15,752 nucleotides of DNA, from assembly GCA_964229545.1 (NCBI GenBank), contig CAXRDP010000059.1, forward strand, positions 1 through 15,752. The letters are read 5' to 3'. Below, piece after piece: positions 1 through 7,200 of the stretch (positions are counted from its first letter, which is position 1; each line of letters starts with the position of its first letter). The position numbers and the translations under genes are program-made. Source of the DNA: UBA724 sp964229545 (GTDB lineage Bacteria > Bacteroidota > Bacteroidia > Flavobacteriales > Flavobacteriaceae). Below the pieces are notes generated by a model that saw only the letters and a list, made by a program, of their open reading frames with translations, was not told the DNA's origin and searched no databases.

Positions 1-153
1 GGTCAAGAGTGGTTGTTTACCGAAAAAAACTTTACATTTACAAGTGAGGACTACGACCTCAAAGCCACCCGCTTGGATGCCAATCGCTCTTTTAGTAAAT
101 TGATGACAGGAGTTCTCAGGGGGACGGTTCAAGTTCAAGAAGACGAATTATAA
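1..153 (+). CDS. LptC-like protein, C-terminal end (partial)
   Basis: Frame 1 is open from the window edge to a TAA at 151-153, giving the last 50 residues of a protein that starts upstream. The segment reads as short beta-strand-like pieces ending in KLMTGVLRGTVQVQEDEL. This resembles the C-terminus of Bacteroidetes LptC-type proteins, the single-pass inner-membrane proteins that hand LPS from LptBFG to the periplasmic bridge. The assignment rests partly on gene order, since lptC, a small membrane protein, a CNNM/CBS protein and PpiD commonly follow one another in this phylum. Only 3 nt separate its stop from the next start, so the genes are probably one operon. With only 50 residues visible the family call is moderate; it could be another beta-rich periplasmic protein. 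Confidence 0.5.
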   Translation, partial: GQEWLFTEKNFTFTSEDYDLKATRLDANRSFSKLMTGVLRGTVQVQEDEL

Positions 154-156
154 ACT

Positions 157-357
157 ATGCGACAATTTTCAAGAATTTCAGAACTCATTTATCTGGCCTT
201 TGGGTTTTTATTTACCTACAGGGTACTGCTCAACATCAACAATGTTGACAGGCAATTCTATGTATTCATTCTGTTTGCAGCCCTATCTTTTGGGATGTAT
301 TTTTTTAGACGCCGATTTCGCAAAAAAATAGACGATCAGAACCAAAACGGTTTATGA
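157..357 (+). CDS. Small two-helix membrane protein, unknown function
   Basis: A 66-aa protein starts at an ATG 3 nt after the preceding stop and overlaps the next gene by ATGA (354-357), so translation is probably coupled to both neighbours. It has two likely membrane segments, about residues 9-27 and 35-50. A very basic tail follows (RRRFRKKIDDQNQNGL), which suggests the C-terminus is cytoplasmic. I recognise no catalytic motif. Proteins of this size and layout often sit between lptC and the CNNM gene in Bacteroidetes, but their role is not known to me. The tight operon packing makes it very likely to be a real gene. Confidence 0.75.
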   Translation: MRQFSRISELIYLAFGFLFTYRVLLNINNVDRQFYVFILFAALSFGMYFFRRRFRKKIDDQNQNGL

Positions 358-1622
358 ACCCATACCCCATGGTCATTCTGATTTGCTTGCTACTCTCTGC
401 CTTTTTTTCAGGCATGGAGATTGCTTTTGTGTCTTCCAACCGCATACGACTGGCGATTCAAAAAAAACAAGGTGGACTCATGGCTTTGGCATTGAGAAAA
501 CTGACTGACAATCCCTCAAAATTTATTGCCACCATGTTGGTCGGAAACAACATTGCTCTTGTAGTGTATGGAATTTTTATGGGTCAGTTTATTATCCGAT
601 TTCTCTACCCGCATATGGAATTTGCTGATGAATTGCCTTTGTCCATTGTCTTTGAGCAAACCCTGATTTCTACTGTGGTGATTTTAATTACGGCAGAATT
701 TTTACCCAAAGTGGTTTTTCAGATTTATGCCAACTCATTGCTTCAGTTTTTTGCCCTACCGACCATTGTTTTTTATCATTTGCTCAGTCCGATTACCAAT
801 GCGTTTCTTTGGTTTTCAAACACGCTACTTCGCAAGATTTTTAAGGCCGGAGAAGATGAAATTCCAACTGTATTTACAAGAATCGAACTTGAAGAATATG
901 TTACCGAGCATGTGGTGTCTACGGAAGAAGAAGCGTTGGAAAATGAGATTCAAATATTTCACAACGCCCTAGCATTTACTGATCGTAAAGCTAGAGAAGT
1001 CATGGTGCCTAGGGCCGAAATAACAGCAGTAGATCGCTATATCAATCCCACAGAGTTAACAGATTTATTTTCCAGAACCGGGTATTCCAAGATTTTGGTT
1101 TATAATGGAGGCGTTGACCATATTGTAGGTTATGTGCACGCATTTGACCTGTTTAAAAAACCCAAAACCACTCGTTCGATCATTCACCCGGTTGAATTTG
1201 TCCCTGAGTCGATGTTTATCAAAGATGTGCTCAATGCGCTCATAAAAAAACGAAAGAGCATCGCAGTGGTGTTGGATGAATATGGAGGCACAGCCGGAAT
1301 GATGACCATAGAAGATATTGTCGAAGAGTTGTTCGGAGAGATTGAAGACGAGCATGATCAAGTCAATTTGATTGAACACCAACAAGATGATGGAACCTTT
1401 GTTTTTTCTGCACGGTTGGAGGTCGATTACCTCAACGAAACCCATGACCTACATCTCACCGAAAGCGACCATTACGAAACTTTGGGGGGGTATATCGTAC
1501 ACCACACCGAAGATATTCCACAAACGGGGGAAGTAGTCACAGTTGATGGGTATGATTTTGAGATTGCCGAAGTGTCAAATACCAAAATTGAATTGATCAA
1601 GGTGAGGCCTCAAAATCAATAA
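354..1622 (+). CDS. CNNM/CBS-pair/CorC_HlyC membrane protein (hemolysin family)
   Basis: The 422-aa protein has an N-terminal CNNM (DUF21) membrane domain at about residues 1-185, with the family-like FFSGMEIAFVSSNRIRL stretch after the first helix. A pair of CBS domains follows at about 205-330; the linker DRKAREVMVPRAEITAVD and the end IEDIVEELFGEIEDEHD are typical. A CorC_HlyC domain occupies about 340-418. The family is found in the inner membrane and is linked to Mg2+/Co2+ homeostasis through adenine-nucleotide sensing by the CBS pair. The 'hemolysin' label is historical. The Bacteroidetes gliding protein GldE has the same architecture, but no gldD neighbour is seen, so I do not assign that name. 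The start overlaps the previous stop by 4 nt. The length is normal and no key region is missing. Confidence 0.93.
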   Translation: MNPYPMVILICLLLSAFFSGMEIAFVSSNRIRLAIQKKQGGLMALALRKLTDNPSKFIATMLVGNNIALVVYGIFMGQFIIRFLYPHMEFADELPLSIVFEQTLISTVVILITAEFLPKVVFQIYANSLLQFFALPTIVFYHLLSPITNAFLWFSNTLLRKIFKAGEDEIPTVFTRIELEEYVTEHVVSTEEEALENEIQIFHNALAFTDRKAREVMVPRAEITAVDRYINPTELTDLFSRTGYSKILVYNGGVDHIVGYVHAFDLFKKPKTTRSIIHPVEFVPESMFIKDVLNALIKKRKSIAVVLDEYGGTAGMMTIEDIVEELFGEIEDEHDQVNLIEHQQDDGTFVFSARLEVDYLNETHDLHLTESDHYETLGGYIVHHTEDIPQTGEVVTVDGYDFEIAEVSNTKIELIKVRPQNQ

Positions 1623-1630
1623 CTAAAAAC

Positions 1631-1664
1631 GGGTTTTATATAACCCAAAGAAGTTGTATTTTCG
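1631..1664 (+). promoter_or_regulatory. Candidate promoter with overlapping inverted repeat upstream of ppiD
   Basis: TATTTTCG at 1657-1664 differs by one base from the Bacteroidetes -7 consensus TAnnTTTG. TTTT at 1634-1637 lies 19 nt upstream, the usual -33 spacing. The -33 element sits inside a short inverted repeat, GGGTT-TTATAT-AACCC (1631-1646), which could be an operator or a weak hairpin. The ATG of the PPIase is 22 nt after the -7 box. No T-run follows the hairpin on the plus strand, so it is not a plus-strand terminator for the CNNM gene. Confidence 0.4.
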
Positions 1665-1686
1665 CCTTCTATCAAAAAAATAACGT

Positions 1687-3792
1687 ATGGCCATTTTGGG
1701 TAAAATTAGAGAACGTTCTATATTCTTAATTCTGGTAATTGGCATGGCATTGTTTGCTTTTGTCATCTCTGGTGTGTTTGACGGTTCGGGTACGGTGTCT
1801 CAAAAGCCGCTTGCTGAAGTGGGTGAAGAAGAAATCAGCTTGGAAGAATTCAGTCCACGTGTTGATTTTGTAGAGCGCAACTACGGTATGACCACTTTGC
1901 AAGCCGTAAATTTTGTATGGGACCAAGTAGTCAATGAAACGGCCTTCAAACAGCAATTTGAGAAAATCGGTCTCGATGTAGGCCGCAGCCATGTAGAAGA
2001 TTTTGTGTCTACTGACCCTAGCTTTGCACAAGACACACGTTTCCAAAATGCCATAGGCCAGTTCGATGTGGATGCCTTCTCCGATTTTATTGCCGATATC
2101 CGTTCGAACAACCCTGCGGGTTATGCGCAGTGGCAACAACAAGAAGCGTCTATTCGTGACAATGTGCGTCAGCGTCAATACCTAAATATGGTGCGTGCTG
2201 GGATCTATTACACCCAGTTTGACGGTGCCCAAGCCCATGCGCTCGAAAACGATAAAATAAACATTCAATACGTCAAGATTCCTTACACAGCCATTGCCGA
2301 TAGCTTGGTCAGTGTTACCGATGCGGATATCAAAAAATACATTTCGCAAAACAAAGACAAATATGAGCGTGAGGCTTCTCGTCAAATCCAATATGTGGTT
2401 TTTGAAGAAAACGCTTCTGTTGAAGACAATCTGGAGATCGAAAATGGATTAAAAAAACTCCTTACCGCCCAGACTATCTTTAATGAAGTTACCCAACAAG
2501 AAGAAACATTGCCTTCTTTTTCCGAAACAGATGATGTAGCCGGATTTGTTGCTGAATACTCCGATTTGCCATACAGTGATCAATATCAGACAAAAGCACA
2601 ATTGGGCACCTATGCGAACACTTTGTTTGATCTGCAAGAAGGTACTGTGTTTGGCCCTTACAAGGATGGGGATTATTTCAAACTTTCCAGATTGATCGAC
2701 TTTGACAAAGGAGGTTCTGTGAAGGCACGTCATATTTTGCTTGCATATGAAGGCGCACAAGGCGCTGGTGCTGACATCACACGAACCCAAGATGAGGCGC
2801 GAAATGAGGCTTACCGTGTGTTGCGATTGACACGCCGCTCGGGAAGCGACTTTGCCGAATTGGCCAGAACCTATTCTGATGGACCCTCCAAAGACCGTGG
2901 TGGCGAGTTGGGCTTTTTTAAGCGTGGCGCTATGGTGGAGGCTTTCAATGACTTTGTGTGTTCTAAGGCGATAGGCACAAAAGGGGTTGTCGAAACCGAA
3001 TTTGGTTACCATATCATTGAAGTGCAAGACAAAGAAGATGTGGTCTTGTTGGCGAGTGTAGCAAAAAAGATTGTTCCCTCCGAGGCTACCAGCAACCAAG
3101 TCTTCCGCTCAGCTACCCAGTTTGAGTTGAATGCAGGAAAAGATGGATTTTCATCTGCTGCTCAATCGGAGAATTATGAAATCAAAACAGCCGCCAACCT
3201 TCAGGAATTGGATGAGAGCATCCCTGGACTTGGCAATCAGCGCAGCATCGTGAAATGGGCATTTGGAGAAGAAGCTTCTGTGGGTGCTATCAAACGATTC
3301 AACAAACAAGGCGGTGGTTATGTAGTCGCGGTACTTTCCGAAGCTACTGAAGAGGGTCTGGCGAGTGTTGAGGAAGTCCGGTTAACGGTTCGCTCCATTT
3401 TGCTCAAACAAAAGAAGTTTGAATACTTACAAAAACAACATGCGGAAAGCTTAGACCTTACCCAATTGGCCGAAACATACAACCTAACCGTAAACACCTC
3501 TTCGGCCATAGCTGCGGCGGCCGGTACCATCGCCGGAGCTGGAACAGAGCCAAATGTGGTAGGTGCTGGTTTTGCATTGTCGGCCGGAGTCACTTCTTCT
3601 CTAGTTGAGGGCAGACAAGGTGTTTTTGCACTACAGTTGACCGGTGACATACAAAAAGCCACGCCCTTGGTTTCCTATCAGGGTTACAATGATACATCGG
3701 CTTCTTTTGTATTACCCACATTGGCCAATAAACTTCAAGAAGTGGTTCAGGCAAACTATGAGTTGGTTGACAACCGAAACGAGTACTACTAA
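1687..3792 (+). CDS. PpiD/SurA-type periplasmic peptidyl-prolyl cis-trans isomerase
   Basis: The 701-aa protein has a short cytoplasmic N-terminus and one membrane anchor at about residues 11-31 (SIFLILVIGMALFAFVISGVF). A SurA_N-like helical region follows. A parvulin (rotamase) domain lies at about 345-455; its hallmark pieces are VKARHILLAYEG, FAELARTYSDGPSKDRGGEL and ETEFGYHIIEVQDKED. A long C-terminal chaperone-like part follows. This is the architecture and length of Bacteroidetes PpiD, an inner-membrane-anchored foldase facing the periplasm that assists outer-membrane and secreted proteins. It sits with lptC-like and CNNM genes, a recurrent envelope cluster, and has its own candidate promoter. 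No defect is seen. The PpiD versus SurA label is a naming choice based on the membrane anchor. Confidence 0.93.
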   Translation: MAILGKIRERSIFLILVIGMALFAFVISGVFDGSGTVSQKPLAEVGEEEISLEEFSPRVDFVERNYGMTTLQAVNFVWDQVVNETAFKQQFEKIGLDVGRSHVEDFVSTDPSFAQDTRFQNAIGQFDVDAFSDFIADIRSNNPAGYAQWQQQEASIRDNVRQRQYLNMVRAGIYYTQFDGAQAHALENDKINIQYVKIPYTAIADSLVSVTDADIKKYISQNKDKYEREASRQIQYVVFEENASVEDNLEIENGLKKLLTAQTIFNEVTQQEETLPSFSETDDVAGFVAEYSDLPYSDQYQTKAQLGTYANTLFDLQEGTVFGPYKDGDYFKLSRLIDFDKGGSVKARHILLAYEGAQGAGADITRTQDEARNEAYRVLRLTRRSGSDFAELARTYSDGPSKDRGGELGFFKRGAMVEAFNDFVCSKAIGTKGVVETEFGYHIIEVQDKEDVVLLASVAKKIVPSEATSNQVFRSATQFELNAGKDGFSSAAQSENYEIKTAANLQELDESIPGLGNQRSIVKWAFGEEASVGAIKRFNKQGGGYVVAVLSEATEEGLASVEEVRLTVRSILLKQKKFEYLQKQHAESLDLTQLAETYNLTVNTSSAIAAAAGTIAGAGTEPNVVGAGFALSAGVTSSLVEGRQGVFALQLTGDIQKATPLVSYQGYNDTSASFVLPTLANKLQEVVQANYELVDNRNEYY

Positions 3793-3807
3793 TTTTAAGT
3801 ATTTTCT

Positions 3808-3857
3808 TACAATATTGTAGTTTTTTCAGTACAGCTAAAAAAATCACTTTTTTGCTG
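3808..3857 (+). terminator. Possible ppiD transcription end with two hairpins
   Basis: The palindrome TACAATATTGTA (3808-3819) followed by G and six T (3821-3826) could be a weak intrinsic terminator 16 nt after the ppiD stop. It is followed by a second, longer stem: ACAGC-t-AAAAAA (from 3831) pairs with TTTTTT-GCTGT (to 3858) around a short loop. Neither is GC-rich, so termination strength is uncertain. Confidence 0.35.
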
Positions 3858-3858
3858 T

Positions 3859-4193
3859 AATTCCGCTCTAGTTTCGTTTATCTGCCTGTTTTATTATTCT
3901 TTATAGAACTGACAAAATTCCTTGTTTGTCTTCAATCATTTTTACTCCACGAAGAAGACGATGCGGAATTTACATAGTGCTTTTTCATTTTAGTTTTTTC
4001 ATAAGTTATAGTTAGTTCAACACCCCCAAATTCCGCATCCCTTTTTTGCCCCTGATAACTTAACCAATTGTGGTTACCATGTTTAGAAGTGAATCGTCTA
4101 GATTCTTTTAAAATTCCTCATCGGTGGCAGGTTTATCCAGCCACTGATTTGGTTTTTTTTGAAGCGTTATCAGAATAGTTATCGACTAATAAT
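3859..4193. other. Gene-free AT-rich structured region upstream of the tracrRNA
   Basis: I see no convincing coding region here. The stretch holds several inverted repeats. GATGCGGAATTT (3960-3971) is perfectly complementary to AAATTCCGCATC (4028-4039), and the right arm is followed by six T (4042-4047). TAACCA-ATTG-TGGTTA (4061-4076) is a perfect 6-bp stem with a 4-nt loop. GTGGC-a-GG/CC-a-GCCAC (4124-4144) is a hairpin followed after 8 nt by eight T (4153-4160). GTTATC occurs twice 12 nt apart (4166-4171 and 4178-4183). A TAGTTTCG box at 3869-3876 resembles a -7 element, but no well-spaced -33 box is seen. Possible roles are a small RNA, cas9 promoter and operator sites, or remains of a lost array; the sequence does not decide between them. 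Confidence 0.5.
3960..4047 (+). repeat. 12-bp perfect inverted repeat closing a 56-nt loop, followed by T-run
   Basis: The arms are 3960-3971 and 4028-4039, fully complementary. The right arm runs into CCTTTTTT (4040-4047). As RNA on the plus strand this would be a long-range stem ending at a U-tract, as in some structured small RNAs. A third related heptamer, ATTCCGC, lies at about 3860-3866. Function is unknown. Confidence 0.6.
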
Positions 4194-4217
4194 AAAAAAA
4201 TCCCACCGAAGTGGGAT
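4194..4217 (-). terminator. Intrinsic terminator of the tracrRNA
   Basis: ATCCCAC (minus 4217-4211) pairs perfectly with GTGGGAT (4206-4200) around a TTCG tetraloop and is followed by six T (4199-4194). This is a textbook rho-independent terminator on the minus strand. On the plus strand the run is A-rich and precedes the stem, so it would not terminate rightward transcription into cas9. Confidence 0.85.
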
Positions 4218-4260
4218 CATAGACGTTGGTCTTCGGCATAGAGCCTTATTGTGATAAGAT
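4194..4260 (-). ncRNA. Compact type II-C-like tracrRNA, divergent from cas9
   Basis: Read on the minus strand from about 4260, the order of elements is that of a tracrRNA. An anti-repeat ATC-TT-ATCACAATAA (4260-4246) comes first. The sequence AAGG leads into a nexus hairpin GGC-TCTAT-GCC (4245-4235). A 4-bp hairpin AGAC-CAAC-GTCT (4232-4221) follows. The last element is a perfect 7-bp terminator stem ATCCCAC-TTCG-GTGGGAT (4217-4200) with a stable C(UUCG)G loop and a T-run at 4199-4194. The CACAATAAGG-to-nexus junction closely resembles tracrRNAs of other type II-C systems such as Neisseria. Only the minus strand has the T-run after the stem, which fixes orientation. The predicted RNA is about 67 nt with an unusually short anti-repeat of about 13 nt. 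A TATATTTG box (4271-4264) gives a start near 4257-4260, which fits the anti-repeat beginning. The exact 5' end is inferred. Confidence 0.85.
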
Positions 4261-4263
4261 GTT

Positions 4264-4271
4264 CAAATATA
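4264..4271 (-). promoter_or_regulatory. Candidate -7 box of the tracrRNA promoter
   Basis: The minus strand reads TATATTTG here, an exact match to the Bacteroidetes TAnnTTTG -7 consensus, with the tracrRNA anti-repeat starting 4-7 nt downstream. The -33 region would fall inside the first codons of cas9 (about 4291-4296), where I see no clear TTTG, so this end is weak. The box is only 11 nt upstream of the cas9 ATG, so tracrRNA initiation and cas9 translation start are physically interleaved. Confidence 0.55.
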
Positions 4272-4281
4272 TAAAAAAAAC

Positions 4282-7200
4282 ATGAGTGCTACTTTAGGTC
4301 TTTCTCTTTCCTACAACAATATTGGCTGGGCTTTGGTTGATGAAGCTCAAGAGAAACACATTGTCGATATGGGGGTAAGGGTTTTTAACCCCAGCGTGAT
4401 TCATATTGGAGAAGGTGTGCGAGAACAATCTACCCTAATGCAAAGAACACATGCGCGTTTTCTGCGCAAAATTTCTCGTCGCAAACGCATCCGAAAACAA
4501 AAACTCCTTGAGGTTTTGGTCAACCATGCGCTGTGTCCTTTACCCATAGAAGCATTGGAAAATTGGGTTCAGAAGGGTCGTTTCCCCCAAAAACAACTGG
4601 CATCTTGGCTAGCACTTGATCCCTATCAACTACGAGCCAAAGCTACCAAAGAACAAGTCGAGTTGTTAGAATTAGGGCGTATTTTCTATCATATCGCTCA
4701 ACGCAGGGGCAAGTGCTATGTGGCTGCTGAATCCAACCAAGATCACCGCACCTATTATCACGGCAAACCCGAAGTGAATAGGCTAGGTCTTAGAAACACT
4801 CTGGAAAACCTTCATGAAGAACAGACTTTGGGCGCTTATTTGGCTGGTTTAAAGCCTGTTCATGGCGCACCCTACCAAGCGATGGAAGCCCGTATTCGAA
4901 ATCGCTACTTGGACCGTTCCATGTTTGTACAAGAGTTTCATAAGATATACTCCTTTCAGCAAAAATTCTATAGAGAGCTAACGGAAGAATTAAGAGTTGT
5001 ATTGGGAGGCCCCAAGGGACCAAAAAACGATGAGAAAAGTGGTGTATTGTTTTATCAGAGACCTTTAAAGACTCCTAAAACCTACAAACGCTTTTGTCCA
5101 ATTGAGCCGAAAAAAAAGCGCACACCTATTTCACACCCAGAATATGAAATTTTTCAGGTGCTCAAATGGGTAAACAGCATTCGTTGCAATGGCCAACCAC
5201 TCGATGCACGTCAGCGTGCCTGCGTGATGAAAGTGCCTTTCCGTTTTTCACAGTTTTCCTTTAGAAAGATTCGAAAGGCATTGGATTTAGAGGATCAGAC
5301 CGTACAATTTAATTACGATGACACTGAGACAATCTCTTTGGCACATACGATGGTGCATTTGTCCAAACCCCCTTTGTTTGGCGCAGGCTTTTTAGAAAAA
5401 CCTTTGACTGAACAAGTTCAAAAATGGCATACCTTATATTTTTTTGATGATCCCAACAAAATCAAGGCATACGCCAAAGAACATTGGGGTTGTAGCGATG
5501 AGCAAGCAATACGTATGGCCAAACTGCAACTCCGAGAAGGGTATGGCACCTATAGCCTAAAGGCCGTACGCACCCTCACTCCTTTTTTAAAATTGGGCAT
5601 GCGTTTTGACCAAGCGCTGTTTTTTGGAGGATTTACAAGTGCTTTAGAAAGTGATTGGAAAACTTTTTCACTGGAAAAAAAAGGACAGTTAATCAAAGAC
5701 TTCACTTCTTTCTATCATCAGGCCCACTACAAGTTGCGATGGACAGAGGCGATTAAGGACCGTTTGGAAATCTATTTTGATATTACACGTTTTGACGAGG
5801 CAATGTTTTTTAAATACAACCGCCACTTATTGCATAAGCAAAGACTGACTCTGGACACAGGAATCGCCGCGGACCAACATATCAAAGCCAAATTCAAACC
5901 CATCGCCCATACCGCCATGTTTGAGTTGAGAAGGTTGGTCAACGCTGTGCTAGAAAAGCACGGTCGAATTGACAACATCAAAGTATATGTCCGTCCTGAG
6001 CTAAAGGCCAGTCGGTCGTCCCGAAAAAAACAATTTGCCGAAAAAAAGCGAAGGGCAACTGTGCAGCGCTATCATTTGAGTGCCGTACGCGAATTGGGTA
6101 AAAACCCTACCCGACTAAATGTACTTAAACACCAGCTCTGGGAAGAGTTTGACAGGCACTGCCCCTATACCGGCAAAGCCATTGATGTGAACGAGTTGTT
6201 TACCGAAGAGGTAGTCGTGGTGCACATCTTACCGTGGCGTCGGTTTTTTAACGATTCTGACAACAATAAATCCCTTTGTATGCGCTCATTTAAGCATCAT
6301 ATTGAGGACAAAACCCCTTGGGAATATTTTTCCAACCAACCTACAGGCACTTGGGAGCAGCTCAAAATACGGGTCTTAAAACAACTGATGAATGCAAACA
6401 GATACACCGCTTTGCAAAAGTTCAAACAGTTTACCCGTTCCAATTTTTCCATGGATGCCAAAGACCAAGAGCTCACAGACAGCCATCATGTAAGCTTGGC
6501 CGTGAAAAACCTGCTCAACCAGGTTTGTGACAACGTACAGATGACCCTAGGACATACAACCTACAATTTGAGAGAAAAATGGTACCTGGATCGTCTTGAT
6601 AATTTCTTGCAATCCAACCCCATGCACGACTTGAGGAGGCATGCTGTTGATGCCTTGGTCACTGCGGTGAAAACGCCTGATTTCTTGGAAGCCTTGATGG
6701 GATGGAATCGATATGAACCAAGCGCTAGCCATACTGTTTTTCCACTTCCGTGGCCTCGTTTTAAACAAGATGTGCAGGAGGCTTATGAGCGTGTGCATAT
6801 TAGCTTTCCAAAAGCCAAAAAAGTACTCACTACTACCCACAAAACCTATTACATTAATCAGGAGAAAAGAATTTCTCGTAGTCTAGCTGCCAGAGGACAG
6901 TTGCACAAAGAGTTGTTTTATGGCAGAAGAAAAGCGCCCGATGCAACTGACCATGCCTACCACATACGCAAGCCCATTCAGCAAATCCTAACCGCCAAGC
7001 ATGTGCAGAAAATTGTGGACCCCGAAATCAAAAAACGTGTGTATACGCAAGTAGATGCCATGGGCGGTTTTGACAAGGGGAAAGTGCCCAAATACTGCCT
7101 GACTTTTCAAGACGATCAAGGATTTACCCGTTCTAAAATCATCTTGCCCAACCGAAGAGGAGAGGAGGTGCCTGTCAACAAGGTGCGTGTTCGGGAACAA

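Noticed and set aside
354..1622. Naming the CNNM/CBS protein GldE (gliding motility).
   Set aside because: The architecture fits, but there is no gldD or other gliding gene nearby, and the family is broad.
2449..3099. A 216-codon open frame on the minus strand inside ppiD, and other long antisense frames in cas9 and the M20 gene.
   Set aside because: They lie fully inside strongly supported genes, show no domain-like sequence, and are explained by codon bias of the true frame.
4067..4076. ATTGTGGTTA resembles the repeat core and could pair with the anti-repeat with one G-U.
   Set aside because: Only 8 nt pair, the 3' part of the core is missing, and the bases are better explained as part of the TAACCA/TGGTTA hairpin.
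4244..4271. Plus-strand reading of the anti-repeat region as a CRISPR repeat unit feeding into cas9.
   Set aside because: The terminator T-run and the nexus order are correct only on the minus strand, which identifies it as the tracrRNA.
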